The notes under the pieces were generated by a model. That model was given only the letters and a program-made list of their open reading frames with translations, did no database searches and was not told where the DNA came from. Source: a virus. From it: a stretch of DNA of 22,560 nucleotides. Numbering within the stretch: the stretch's first letter is position 1; the number at the start of each line of letters is the position of its first letter. Positions 1 to 7,651 of this stretch are shown here, piece by piece. The stretch covers positions 1 to 22,560 of IMG/VR virus record IMGVR_UViG_3300050821_007054; one strand, 5' to 3'. The translations under genes and the position numbers were made by a program.

Positions 1-33
1 GCTCCTAAGAAGAATCCCTCCCAAAAGAAATAA
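1..33 (+). CDS. possible C-terminal end of an upstream gene (partial)
   Basis: Frame 1 is open from the window edge and stops at a TAA at 31-33, giving the lysine-rich tail APKKNPSQKK. This would be the last ten residues of a gene that lies mostly outside the window. Ten codons cannot establish coding. A second frame (9-119) is also open for about 36 codons after a stop at 6-8, so the true reading here is uncertain. The stretch from 34 to 105 holds no other gene that I can see. Confidence 0.25.
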   Translation, partial: APKKNPSQKK

Positions 34-105
34 CACCCTCAATAGTTATTGAAATTCAAGCACTTATAAGGGTTTGTCCCATTAACGTAGTCAATTCCGA
101 AAAAA

Positions 106-750
106 TTGGAGGAATTTAATAAAAATTCACAAGTTAAAGATGGTCGAAGACCTGATTGCAAAGAATGTGAAAGAAAACGTAGTGCTGAATATTATGAGAA
201 AAATTCAGAATCTATTAAACAAAAAAGTGCCAAATATTACGAAGATAATAAAGAAGCTAAGTTGGAATATCAAAAAGAATATGCTGCAAAAAATGCAGAA
301 AGTATAGCAGAATATAAAAGATCAGATAAAGTTAAAGAAACTGCTAAAATATATAGGGCTAATCATAAAGAAGAAGAATATGCTAGAAATGCTAAATATA
401 AACGAGAGCAAATGCAAAATAATCCTGTTTTTAGATTTAAAGAAAATACAAGGACTTTAATACGAAATTCTATGACTAAAAAGTATGGAACTAAGCGTGG
501 AAAAACAATTGAAATATTAGGTTGCACACTTGACGATTTTAATAAATATATAGAAAGTCAATTTGATTCTAATATGACATGGGAAAATTACGGATCTTAC
601 TGGGAGATAGATCATATAAAACCATTAGCATTAGCTAAAACAATAGAAGAAGTAATTACACTAAATCATTTTACTAACCTACAACCACTTGAGAAAAAAG
701 CAAATCGTGAAAAATGGGATTATTGGGAAGGTAAAAGAGCAAGTGTTTAA
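106..750 (+). CDS. HNH homing endonuclease, N-terminally truncated
   Basis: Probable free-standing homing endonuclease of the HNH (beta-beta-alpha metal) type. The C-terminal nuclease core shows D169-H170 (EIDHIKPLA), N187-H188 and N191 (LNHFTNLQPLE) and N200, which fits an HNH active site. Residues about 25-105 are a charged, repetitive helical stretch rich in K, E and Y that probably contacts DNA. A complete relative at 2504-3130 has two Cys pairs at its N-terminus. This protein keeps only the second pair (C18, C21 in DCKECER) and has no ATG. The frame is open only from position 91, and the first usable codon is the TTG at 106. I infer a 5' truncation or remodelling that removed half of the zinc knuckle. 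The gene may still be expressed from TTG, or it may be decaying. Confidence 0.72.
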   Translation: MEEFNKNSQVKDGRRPDCKECERKRSAEYYEKNSESIKQKSAKYYEDNKEAKLEYQKEYAAKNAESIAEYKRSDKVKETAKIYRANHKEEEYARNAKYKREQMQNNPVFRFKENTRTLIRNSMTKKYGTKRGKTIEILGCTLDDFNKYIESQFDSNMTWENYGSYWEIDHIKPLALAKTIEEVITLNHFTNLQPLEKKANREKWDYWEGKRASV

Positions 751-787
751 TATATTTATATAAATTTGAAATAGAGCTTACTGTCTT

Positions 788-797
788 TAATATATAA
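788..797 (+). promoter_or_regulatory. putative phage late promoter upstream of the portal gene
   Basis: TAATATATAA ends 21 nt before the portal ATG. The same ten bases lie exactly 20 nt before the protease-scaffold and capsid genes. It resembles, but differs from, the T4 late element TATAAATA. The upstream ACTTTT seen at the other two sites is poorly matched here. The region 751-818 is otherwise AT-rich and non-coding. Confidence 0.55.
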
Positions 798-818
798 AGG
801 AAATACATTCACATATAG

Positions 819-2501
819 ATGCCAGCTGCAACATATAATCCTTATAATAGTTCCAACGTAAATAATAGTTTTAATACTAACACTAATACACGTACTGTTT
901 TTTCGCGTGTATTGCGAGATTTGTCTAACTGGGGGATGAGTTATGATAATATGGTCATTAAAAACCGAATGGCTGTTGGTATTAATGAAGATCCGAGGGC
1001 TGCGATATCATACGGAATGTATGATTTCTTTAGCCAAAGAGCGATTGCTTCAATCATGTCTAAAAAATCAATATCTTATTTAGATAAATCGTATTTTGAC
1101 AAGAGGAGGATACTCAGGGAGTATTCTCTTAAAGACGAAATACGTGAATTTTTAACCACCATTACTGACGAAACAATTATTTTTGATAATGACAAAAATT
1201 TCTGTAAACCATCTGTCATTCCCGATTCTTATGAACAAAATGTGAAAGATAAATATCAACAAGTTTTTGAACAGATTTACACAGCCTTTGGTTTTAATGA
1301 CGGTATATCAGCATGGAATTTTATGAAAACTTTCTTGATTGATGGTTATTTATCATTCGAAATGATATATGATGATAAACAAAAAAATATCATAGGTTTT
1401 AATCAAATTGATCCTACAACAATTATACCTGGTTATGAACCAACCAGTGGAAAACATATTTGGATTCAATATCCAGAAGATCCACTTTTAAGAAGGGTTC
1501 TTTTAGATAGTCAAATTATTTATATTTCATATAGTACACATTCTGATTTTTCTGAAACATCATATGTTGAAGGATTGATCAGACCGTTTAACCAATTGAA
1601 GATACTCGAACAGACACGTATTATGTTTAATATTGTGAATGCGTCGCCTTATCAAAAATTTACTATACCTGTACAAGGTATTTCGAGGCAAAGAGCAGAG
1701 GAGCAGGTGGCACAATTGATTGCGGATTATTCAGAGGAGGTTAATTGGGATGATACCTTAGGTACAGTTTCTATCAATGGTGCAAAACATTTACCTTTAA
1801 ACAAACAGCTCTGGTTCCCAGAAGGTGAATCAGGTAAACCTGAATTTGAATTAGTATCACCACAGCAAGAAAATTTAAATGAAGCTGAAATTTTAGGCTG
1901 GTTTTATAAAAATCTAAAACGTGCTTCTAAAATTCCATTCACACGTCTTGATAATGAATCTGGAGGAGGTGCTGTTTATTCAAGTGATTCGTCTGATATT
2001 ACACGTGATGAAATAAAATTTTCAAATTTCACATCACGTTTACGCACAATTTTTAAAGAAATCATCACTAAGCCAATAAAAATACAAATGCTTATCGAGT
2101 TTCCTGAACTACGTAATGATAATAAATTTTTAAATAAAATCGGGATAGAGTTTAACACTAATGAAGAATTCCAAGAATGGAAACGATTAGCTAATTTAGC
2201 TAAAAAGGTAGAAATTGCATCCACTTTACTATCTACGTTCCAAGTAGAGGAAGGTAAACCTTATTTCCACCCATCGTACTTAGTAGATTCTGTACTTAAA
2301 TTGACAGAAGAAGAAAAACAGGCTAATCAAGCATATTTCTTGAAAGAACCACTTACAGGTTTAGCGGGGGGTAGTGAGGCTGGAGGCGGGGCACAAACAA
2401 CACAGGCGACACCTGAAGCAGGAGGTGGAGAGCAAGAAGCACCGCCAGAAACACCTGAATCAGAAGCACCAGCTGAGGGCAAAGAAGGATTTGAGTTTTA
2501 A
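819..2501 (+). CDS. gp20: portal vertex protein, T4 gp20 family
   Basis: Portal protein: it forms the dodecameric ring at one capsid vertex through which DNA is packaged and to which the neck and tail attach. At 560 residues it is close to the size of T4 gp20 (524). The most diagnostic stretch lies around residues 325-375: a WFPEGESG motif, an ELVSPQQENLNEAEI segment and then FYKNLKRASKIPFTRL. These match in order the WLPRREGG, GG-N-(x)-ED and KKLYKSL-(x)-P-(x)-RL segments of the T4 family. The last 45 residues are a Gly/Pro/Glu/Ala-rich low-complexity tail of noticeably higher GC, probably disordered. The ATG at 819 is preceded by the TAATATATAA element. An HNH gene follows the stop after only 2 nt. 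The assignment is firm; the role of the tail is unknown. Confidence 0.93.
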   Translation: MPAATYNPYNSSNVNNSFNTNTNTRTVFSRVLRDLSNWGMSYDNMVIKNRMAVGINEDPRAAISYGMYDFFSQRAIASIMSKKSISYLDKSYFDKRRILREYSLKDEIREFLTTITDETIIFDNDKNFCKPSVIPDSYEQNVKDKYQQVFEQIYTAFGFNDGISAWNFMKTFLIDGYLSFEMIYDDKQKNIIGFNQIDPTTIIPGYEPTSGKHIWIQYPEDPLLRRVLLDSQIIYISYSTHSDFSETSYVEGLIRPFNQLKILEQTRIMFNIVNASPYQKFTIPVQGISRQRAEEQVAQLIADYSEEVNWDDTLGTVSINGAKHLPLNKQLWFPEGESGKPEFELVSPQQENLNEAEILGWFYKNLKRASKIPFTRLDNESGGGAVYSSDSSDITRDEIKFSNFTSRLRTIFKEIITKPIKIQMLIEFPELRNDNKFLNKIGIEFNTNEEFQEWKRLANLAKKVEIASTLLSTFQVEEGKPYFHPSYLVDSVLKLTEEEKQANQAYFLKEPLTGLAGGSEAGGGAQTTQATPEAGGGEQEAPPETPESEAPAEGKEGFEF

Positions 2502-2503
2502 TA

Positions 2504-3130
2504 ATGTGTTTAACTAAAAAATGTATCAAGTGTGGCTCAAATAAAGCACTATCAGAATTTTACATAAAATCAAAATTGTCTGATGATACATACACTATGT
2601 GCAAGATTTGTTACAATGAAAAGAAAAGAGAATACGCATCTAAAGATTCTGTGAAGACAAAAGAAGTTAACGATCGGAAAAGTAAAAAGTATCGGGATAA
2701 AAATAAAGATAAATTAAATGCTCAATCTAGGGAATATCATAAGAAAAATTCCACAGAGATAAATAAGCGTAGGGTTAAAAACGCTAAAGAGCAATATCAT
2801 TCAGATCCTTTATATAAATTAAGTGTTAATATGAGAAACTTGATAAGAAAATCTGTTACTAGTTGTTATGGTAAAAAGGCCAAGAAGACTAACGAAATAT
2901 TAGATTGTACGTTTGAGGAATTTAAAATACATATTGAAAAACAATTTACTTCTGAGATGAGTTGGGAAAATTATGGATCTTATTGGGAATATGATCACAT
3001 CGTACCATTGTCGTCAGCTAAAACTGATAGTAATGTTATAGCACTAAATCATTATACAAACTTTCAACCGCTAGAAGTTTATATAAACAGACATGTTAAA
3101 AGTGATAGACTTGATTGGCAACGATTATAA
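2504..3130 (+). CDS. HNH homing endonuclease with N-terminal zinc knuckle
   Basis: A complete relative of the endonuclease at 106-750. Two Cys pairs (C7/C10 in CIKC and C33/C36 in CKIC) suggest a zinc ribbon. A long charged helical linker follows, then the nuclease core with D164-H165 (EYDHIVPLS), N182-H183 (LNHYTNFQPLE) and N195. The C-terminal hundred residues are strikingly similar in the two proteins, including a shared ENYGSYWE segment. The ATG lies 2 nt after the portal stop, so the gene is probably cotranscribed and translated with the portal. I see no intron structure, so it looks free-standing. Its 3' end overlaps a minus-strand remnant by 6 nt. Family assignment is strong; the target site is unknown but may lie in or near the portal gene. 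Confidence 0.85.
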   Translation: MCLTKKCIKCGSNKALSEFYIKSKLSDDTYTMCKICYNEKKREYASKDSVKTKEVNDRKSKKYRDKNKDKLNAQSREYHKKNSTEINKRRVKNAKEQYHSDPLYKLSVNMRNLIRKSVTSCYGKKAKKTNEILDCTFEEFKIHIEKQFTSEMSWENYGSYWEYDHIVPLSSAKTDSNVIALNHYTNFQPLEVYINRHVKSDRLDWQRL

Positions 3131-3397
3131 TTTCTCAATACCGCCATTTTTACGCCACCATGTCTTGCCATCGAAGTTAGAATACTGCTCAAACAAGCAG
3201 GGATCGCTTATGCCGAAAGGATTTGTTTCCAGAATAGTCATAGGTCGTTTATCATTGCCTACTATAATATCAGCTATATAGCTGTCTGTTGACATATTTG
3301 GTATAACGATATTATTCAAAAATTCTCTGATGTCTTTATCTGTTTTTTGTACATATGTAATGTCTTGTAGTTCTGGAAATTCTGAGTCATAGTAATA
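3125..3397 (-). pseudogene. remnant of an ATP-grasp-like protein, C-terminal end only
   Basis: The minus-strand frame is open for 91 codons, from a TAG at 3398-3400 to a TAA at 3125-3127, but has no convincing start; the first alternative start is a TTG at 3319. The translation contains IADIIVGNDKRPMTILETNP followed by FGISDPCLF. That ILE-(x)-NPFG block, with acidic and Asn residues at the end of a beta strand, resembles the metal-binding C-terminal end of ATP-grasp enzymes, including phage R2K-type ones. The N-terminal lobes are absent, because the next minus-strand gene ends only 14 nt upstream. I infer a gene whose 5' part was deleted, perhaps when the neighbouring HNH gene arrived. It could instead be a small intact gene with an unusual start. 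Confidence 0.5.
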
Positions 3398-3410
3398 CTA
3401 ATTTGGTATT

Positions 3411-4001
3411 TTAAGCATTGGTTATATTTGTTGGTTTACCTAAATTAATCCATTCAGCTATATTACCTAATACTATGTGTATAGCATCATTAGCTAATTT
3501 TGATTCCTTGCTAAATAGAATGCTGCCATTGTTGATATCATATACTGATACAATATAAGTTTTTGTATCAACTCTTGATAAAATTTGTGTAGCATAACCC
3601 ATTTTAAAAAGTTTATCAACAACTTTCATCATTAAGTTATAATCAGTATGAAATTTAAATGTAGTATCCATTTCAATGGCACCTCCTTCAGAACGATATA
3701 CTCTTCCTTTGTCTGGAAAACTATCATCAACTCGCCAGTTCATTAAAACAGTAGCAATTAAAATATTTGCTTGGTTGGTACTTAGCACCGTACTTTTGTA
3801 GGAATTATTAATAACGACCGATTTCTTTTTTGCTTGTTTTGCTTTATTTCGTTGAACGATATACCACTTCCATTGTCCGTATGGTACATACAGCAGAAAA
3901 ATAAATGCTGCGTTAGTGTGAAATACGAAAAAGAAAAGTAAGAAAAATATTACTCCTATCGGATATAAAAACCATGTATATTTAAAAGAGTCTTTTAGCA
4001 T
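3411..4001 (-). CDS. small membrane protein of unknown function
   Basis: A 196-residue protein with a membrane anchor at its N-terminus. Residues about 9-27 (rich in F, L, V and I) and 30-42 form one hairpin or two short transmembrane segments. A strongly basic stretch (RNKAKQAKKK, 51-60) follows and would stay on the cytoplasmic side. Residues about 70-196 look like a soluble alpha/beta domain. I recognise no family. The ATG at 4001 is preceded by an A/T-rich leader and lies 5 nt after the stop of the DUF262-like gene. It is the last gene of the minus-strand run starting near 7414. A role in the host envelope (exclusion, lysis timing) is possible but unsupported. Confidence 0.7.
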   Translation of the reverse strand: MLKDSFKYTWFLYPIGVIFFLLFFFVFHTNAAFIFLLYVPYGQWKWYIVQRNKAKQAKKKSVVINNSYKSTVLSTNQANILIATVLMNWRVDDSFPDKGRVYRSEGGAIEMDTTFKFHTDYNLMMKVVDKLFKMGYATQILSRVDTKTYIVSVYDINNGSILFSKESKLANDAIHIVLGNIAEWINLGKPTNITNA

Positions 4002-4006
4002 GTTTT

Positions 4007-4978
4007 TTAAATTTTAATTGTTTTAACAAATTCTATATGTTCTTTTGACATAGGAGCACCTGTAAAATTCAAAGTTAGGAAAGCTGCTATAACTTCTTTA
4101 TCGGTACAATTTTCACGCATTACACCAACAGCCATTTTGTTGTATGTCATAAAATGGTGTTGAGCATCATGTGATAGGTCATTGTAGTAGTTTCCATGTA
4201 GATCAGGAAATTTATTAGACCAGAAATCAATCAGCGCGTTCATTCTCTGTTTACCATCTACCATATGATAGTCATAGCCATGTCCGTTCTCTGCCATTTC
4301 TTTTTCAATCACTTTCCAGTCTTGGTGACGAAAAATAAATTTACCAATCTCGATACCGTTGTAAATTGATTCGATCAATAATTGTTTTTGTTCAGTAGTC
4401 CATACAAGGCCACGCTGATAGTATTGTACTTTACCGTTTTCATCAATTACATACGGATCGAAATTTACGCCACCGTATGAACTGTTTTTATACTTTGGTT
4501 CGGTACAAACAGTATATACAGGTTTGTGTGTTTCAGTATCTTTGCCGTATCCGGCATAGCCCATAATTTGCCAAATTGATTGTGCTAAGAAATCAACACG
4601 CACTGCTTCTTTTTTGAAAGGATTAGCTCCTATATTATTTATGTTTTTAGTAACCCAATCTTCTTTTAAAACATTTGTGCCATATGGATAATCTTTATTT
4701 TTTACGACAGCTGGTTTAAAATTTGCTTCGTGCGGAACTGGCCACGAATCGCTGTTGTTTACAATGTAAACTGTTCCTTCTTTTTTATCAGTGAGAATAT
4801 CAATGACATCTCCCTGTCCTCTTTTTGTACATTCTACCTGCTGAATTTCTGTCTTTTTGTTTTTACCTTTCCCTATGATGGTAGATGATTCTTTGTAATA
4901 TTTGATACAAACATCTACTTTATCGCCAATTTTGATGTGTTGCTTTAAAGTTTTTTTGATTTGTTCTTGCTTAGTCAT
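4007..4978 (-). CDS. DUF262 / GmrSD N-terminal-like protein (ParB-Srx fold)
   Basis: A 323-residue protein whose middle and end resemble the DUF262 (GmrS N-terminal) family, a ParB/sulfiredoxin-like nucleotide-binding fold. The family motifs are visible: YQRGLVWT (187-194), a following QLLIESIYNGIEIG stretch, and VDGKQRMNALIDFW (240-253), which corresponds to the usual D-G-(x)-Q-R signature. LNFTGAPMSKEH near the end fits the family's L-N-(x)-G-(x)-P segment. No C-terminal HNH (DUF1524) nuclease domain is present, so this is an N-domain-only form. The first 110 residues are unlike the family and begin with a lysine-rich helix. A longer reading from 5245 exists, but the ATG at 4978 is preferred: it overlaps the previous stop by 8 nt, and the upstream part is the antisense frame of another gene. 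Its role in the phage is unknown. Confidence 0.78.
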   Translation of the reverse strand: MTKQEQIKKTLKQHIKIGDKVDVCIKYYKESSTIIGKGKNKKTEIQQVECTKRGQGDVIDILTDKKEGTVYIVNNSDSWPVPHEANFKPAVVKNKDYPYGTNVLKEDWVTKNINNIGANPFKKEAVRVDFLAQSIWQIMGYAGYGKDTETHKPVYTVCTEPKYKNSSYGGVNFDPYVIDENGKVQYYQRGLVWTTEQKQLLIESIYNGIEIGKFIFRHQDWKVIEKEMAENGHGYDYHMVDGKQRMNALIDFWSNKFPDLHGNYYNDLSHDAQHHFMTYNKMAVGVMRENCTDKEVIAAFLTLNFTGAPMSKEHIEFVKTIKI

Positions 4979-5291
4979 TTTGTTGGTTGAGTTTATATTG
5001 CAGTTCGTACATTTTACCGGATTGGTAATTGAAATTGTTATCTTCGAAACGCTGGCGCAAATAACCAAAATCTGTGTATTTACTTTCCGGCCAGTAAAAA
5101 GCGTTCTCAAATACTTGTTTATACAGGGTTTCTTTGTGGTTATAGTAAAGATCCTTTGATAACTGTAAGTCGAGCATATGGAACTGTTGGCACTTAGAGC
5201 AGCCATCTTTCTTACATACACACAGAGGAAATTTAAGCGTTTCAAAAAACGTCACTGTTCCTGTTTCATTATCTACGGTAAATGTCAACAT
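4971..5291 (-). CDS. small protein with four-Cys zinc knuckle, unknown function
   Basis: A 106-residue protein beginning MLTFTVDNETG. A CVCKKDGCSKC segment (residues about 25-35) gives four closely spaced cysteines likely to bind zinc. The rest is rich in aromatic and charged residues and matches no family I know. A start at 5339 is possible, but it would lie 47 nt inside the upstream gene. The ATG at 5291 follows that gene's TAA by one base, which suits translational coupling. The end overlaps the next start by 8 nt (AATGACTAA). Confidence 0.7.
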   Translation of the reverse strand: MLTFTVDNETGTVTFFETLKFPLCVCKKDGCSKCQQFHMLDLQLSKDLYYNHKETLYKQVFENAFYWPESKYTDFGYLRQRFEDNNFNYQSGKMYELQYKLNQQND

Positions 5292-5292
5292 T

Positions 5293-6033
5293 TTATCTAT
5301 CTTTAAATTTCTTTGTGAAGCATTTATCTTTAAATTCAAGAAGTTTCTTTTCTGTACTGAACCTTTTACAAACTTTGATGTGCTTAGACGACATCTTTGC
5401 TGTTTCGCTGGATTCTAACTGTGACAAATTAGAATATACTGTGGAATAATTACATATCCTGTCAGTGCTTTCGTTAAACGGTCTAAGTTCATATCCTTTG
5501 CTGTTACTGTAATCGAGCATGCTGTTATACATTGTGTATTTTTTACTTTCGAAATCAGCTTTCAGTCTTTTGAAAGTGGGAAAATTAGTGCCATCGGAAT
5601 TATCAACTCTAATGTTACGACCCGGAGCATTTACAGCATAAATATACAATCTTGATGGATACATTTTCTGCAGGATACTATCTCTGTTTTCATATCGTTC
5701 AGCAATTAATATAAACGTATCGTAATCAGAGGCAACAGCGTTGTCACAAATTTCAGTCACATCAAACGTTCGTATTTTAATTACTTTTTTACCTATTCCT
5801 TTACATATAGCGGTTATCTTATCAACAAGAGAAAGACTTTCACCAACCTCTATATCTTCCTCTTTTATTTGAAACGTTCCTTTGTTGGTGACACTTAAAT
5901 CCATATCGCCTAAGGAAAATGGTTTACCGTCATATCGTGCCCACTTCTCAACTGTTTCCAGAAATTTTCCGGTTAACAATTTAGAATTAAGTTGACTCAT
6001 TAATTTAGGTAGAAAAGATTCCCGGTTTAACAT
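5293..6033 (-). CDS. protein of unknown function (246 aa)
   Basis: A soluble protein without recognisable domain, signal peptide or membrane segment. Alternating hydrophobic stretches such as KKVIKIRTFDV, YDTFILIAERY and SRLYIYAVNAPG suggest an alpha/beta core of parallel strands in residues 80-145. The C-terminal 50 residues are rich in K, S and F. It sits in the middle of the minus-strand run, 4 nt downstream of the 79-residue gene and 1 nt upstream of the zinc-knuckle gene, and is presumably cotranscribed with both. The leader is A/T-rich with no Shine-Dalgarno sequence. I do not recognise the family. Confidence 0.75.
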   Translation of the reverse strand: MLNRESFLPKLMSQLNSKLLTGKFLETVEKWARYDGKPFSLGDMDLSVTNKGTFQIKEEDIEVGESLSLVDKITAICKGIGKKVIKIRTFDVTEICDNAVASDYDTFILIAERYENRDSILQKMYPSRLYIYAVNAPGRNIRVDNSDGTNFPTFKRLKADFESKKYTMYNSMLDYSNSKGYELRPFNESTDRICNYSTVYSNLSQLESSETAKMSSKHIKVCKRFSTEKKLLEFKDKCFTKKFKDR

Positions 6034-6037
6034 AATT

Positions 6038-6277
6038 TCAATTTAAAATATCTTTAATAGTATTGCTTCGTAAATATGGTGTAAATTTAATTAATAAAAG
6101 TGTATCCAAAGTTGGTTTTAAATGTGCAGGAAATTGGTCATATAGCTCAACAAAAGTTCCTTTTAGCGTTTTATTATCACCCCCAGTCATAAACATTTTA
6201 ACCTTCCAGTTTTCATCAATGACCTCCTGTAAAGCTTTACCAAACTGCTCAGCGGTTACTAAATTTTTTATGTCCAT
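6038..6277 (-). CDS. small protein of unknown function (79 aa)
   Basis: A 79-residue soluble protein beginning MDIKNLVTAEQFGKALQEVI. It is mixed helix and strand by inspection, with no Cys motif and no membrane segment. The ATG has the TTTTAA leader typical of this block. It lies 11 nt downstream of the preceding stop and 4 nt upstream of the next ATG, so it is part of the same operon. A + strand ORF of similar length covers the same bases and is its mirror image. Confidence 0.62.
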   Translation of the reverse strand: MDIKNLVTAEQFGKALQEVIDENWKVKMFMTGGDNKTLKGTFVELYDQFPAHLKPTLDTLLLIKFTPYLRSNTIKDILN

Positions 6278-6288
6278 TTAAAATTTAA

Positions 6289-6570
6289 TTAAGCCAATTT
6301 AGCATTATATCCCATTGAAATAAGCTTATCTACTAATTCACTTACGCTGAGTTCACCATCGTAGGTCATGTATCCTTCCATTTCGTCAGCTAAGCCTATA
6401 TCTTCGAGTTCTTGAAATGATTCAACGATACCCTCATCAATCATCCCTTGCTGTTTTAAATCTAATGCTTCAACTCCTATTTTAGTGCCTTCTTGGAAGG
6501 CTTCAATTTGCCAATCAATTTTCGATAGGGCATAATCACTAACGCTGAGTATAAAATTTGTTTTTTTCAT
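6289..6570 (-). CDS. small acidic protein of unknown function (93 aa)
   Basis: A 93-residue protein from the ATG at 6570 (MKKTNFILSVSDYALSKIDW). The frame extends to 6618, but those 16 codons overlap the upstream gene, and the ATG at 6570 sits 10 nt after that gene's stop. The sequence is acidic and mostly helical (SFQELEDIGLADEMEGYM), ending with LVDKLISMGYNAKLA. Small acidic phage proteins often inhibit host enzymes by mimicry, but nothing here proves that. No family recognised. Confidence 0.65.
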   Translation of the reverse strand: MKKTNFILSVSDYALSKIDWQIEAFQEGTKIGVEALDLKQQGMIDEGIVESFQELEDIGLADEMEGYMTYDGELSVSELVDKLISMGYNAKLA

Positions 6571-6580
6571 AGTTTTATTT

Positions 6581-7123
6581 TTATATTGATAACCAAGATG
6601 ATTTAATATGCAGCACAAAATATTTTTTGGAAATTTTTATCTTACACGAGTTTAGCTCTCTTTCGAATTTATTTCCATAAACGGTATCTTTAGCAAAATT
6701 TTCAGTTTTATAATGATCAACAAAAATATAATTACAATATTTATAATCCTGATTCTTTTGCGCTTTAGCTGATGCGACAGCCATATTATTTGAAGGATGT
6801 GGTAAAGCATCTTGATCATTAGACTGATCTAACCAGCACTCTATTCTAGAAACCGTTTTACCATCCTTATTTAAATCTGTGATGAATTTAGTAATGCCAT
6901 CGTATACTTTTTTTATTTCTTTATCCAAATCATTTTTGTCAGTCAAAATTGGCGAAAATATTTGACAACTTTTGCTGCGAGAATTTTGATGGTATATCCA
7001 GCCAGATAAATGCTTCACTAGAAGTGGCCCCTGATGTTCTAAAATAACATTCTTATCCCAGCGATTCAGAATGAGATCAGTTTGTGAATGTGCTATTGTT
7101 ATAATTTTTGTTTGAGTTTCCAA
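6581..7123 (-). CDS. protein of unknown function (180 aa), TTG start
   Basis: A 180-residue soluble protein. The frame opens after a TAA about 15 nt upstream, and the only sensible initiator is a TTG at 7121-7123 (METQTKIITIAHS). The next ATG is over 100 codons in and would discard most of the protein. The strand-helix pattern in the first 35 residues and the Asp/Asn-rich middle (ECWLDQSNDQDALPHPSNN) match nothing I recognise. It lies 18 nt downstream of the 90-residue gene and continues the minus-strand operon. Confidence 0.66.
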   Translation of the reverse strand: METQTKIITIAHSQTDLILNRWDKNVILEHQGPLLVKHLSGWIYHQNSRSKSCQIFSPILTDKNDLDKEIKKVYDGITKFITDLNKDGKTVSRIECWLDQSNDQDALPHPSNNMAVASAKAQKNQDYKYCNYIFVDHYKTENFAKDTVYGNKFERELNSCKIKISKKYFVLHIKSSWLSI

Positions 7124-7141
7124 GTTGTATATTTTTAATTA

Positions 7142-7414
7142 TTATATAAAATCAAAATCTTTTGATGAATATGTTAACAGATATGTGTCGTCTTGTATTG
7201 TCACATATCTCACGCCATCAATATTTTCGTCTTTAACGACATTATGCAACATTTCATCAACGCCACCAGCGACCGACAGTGAATTATGTGGCATTGGTGT
7301 AATTGTACCATTAATAATTTCTGACATTTTTATAGCAGAAGCATGCTTTGATCTTGCCATAACAGGCATTTTCATTTTTTGTTCTGAAATAAATGTTTGT
7401 CTTTCGATATCCAT
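7142..7414 (-). CDS. small protein of unknown function (90 aa), first gene of its operon
   Basis: A 90-residue protein beginning MDIERQTFISEQKMKMPVMA. It has a Met/Lys-rich N-terminus and a C-terminal half that looks like beta strands (GVRYVTIQDDTYLLTYSS). No family recognised. It is the first gene after a good host-type promoter at 7442-7473, and the genes from here down to 3411 all run the same way with short gaps or overlaps. They therefore probably form one transcript of about 4 kb. Confidence 0.66.
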   Translation of the reverse strand: MDIERQTFISEQKMKMPVMARSKHASAIKMSEIINGTITPMPHNSLSVAGGVDEMLHNVVKDENIDGVRYVTIQDDTYLLTYSSKDFDFI

Positions 7415-7441
7415 TTTCGGTTAAATTTGGTATTAATAATA

Positions 7442-7473
7442 CAAAGATATATAAATTTTATCAGAAAAACAAA
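7442..7473 (-). promoter_or_regulatory. host-type (Bacteroidota) promoter for the 7414-3411 operon
   Basis: On the minus strand: TTTG, exactly 20 nt, then TATCTTTG followed by TATTATTAA. This matches the known Bacteroidota primary-sigma consensus (TTTG near -33, TAnnTTTG near -7). The start of transcription should be near 7435, about 20 nt before the ATG at 7414. Two sister promoters at 8159 and 9580 share the spacing and the downstream TATTA. Confidence 0.72.
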
Positions 7474-7474
7474 T

Positions 7475-7630
7475 TTAGCAACTGATAGAGCCTCTGCTGC
7501 GGAGTTCTTCTTCCAGCCTTTCGTAAAAATCAGTAACATTTTCCGCCATTTTACTAATCTTCTCTACGGTTTCATAGCTCAGATTATAATCATGGGCAGT
7601 TTGTGTAATAAACCCTTTGTCAGCTTCCAT
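7475..7630 (-). CDS. small protein of unknown function (51 aa)
   Basis: A 51-residue ORF with ATG at 7630 and TAA at 7475. It begins MEADKGFITQTAHDYNLSYE and continues as an amphipathic, Glu-rich helix ending in ELRSRGSISC. The composition, the position 21 nt after the preceding stop, and the fit between that gene and the promoter at 7442-7473 make it a likely real gene. The first half (TAHDYNLSYETVEKISK) could be a small helix-turn-helix, but it is too short to call. It would be cotranscribed with the 161-residue gene from the promoter at 8159. Confidence 0.6.
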   Translation of the reverse strand: MEADKGFITQTAHDYNLSYETVEKISKMAENVTDFYERLEEELRSRGSISC

Positions 7631-7651
7631 ATGCGTTTAGTTTATTTAAGA

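Noticed and set aside
2504-3130. HNH gene as part of a group I intron in the portal gene
   Set aside because: The portal frame ends normally with a complete C-terminus before the HNH gene, and no intron core is visible; the gene is free-standing.
4979-5245. 89-codon N-terminal extension of the DUF262-like gene
   Set aside because: It overlaps the zinc-knuckle gene almost fully in another frame, and the ATG at 4978 has the standard 8-nt overlap.
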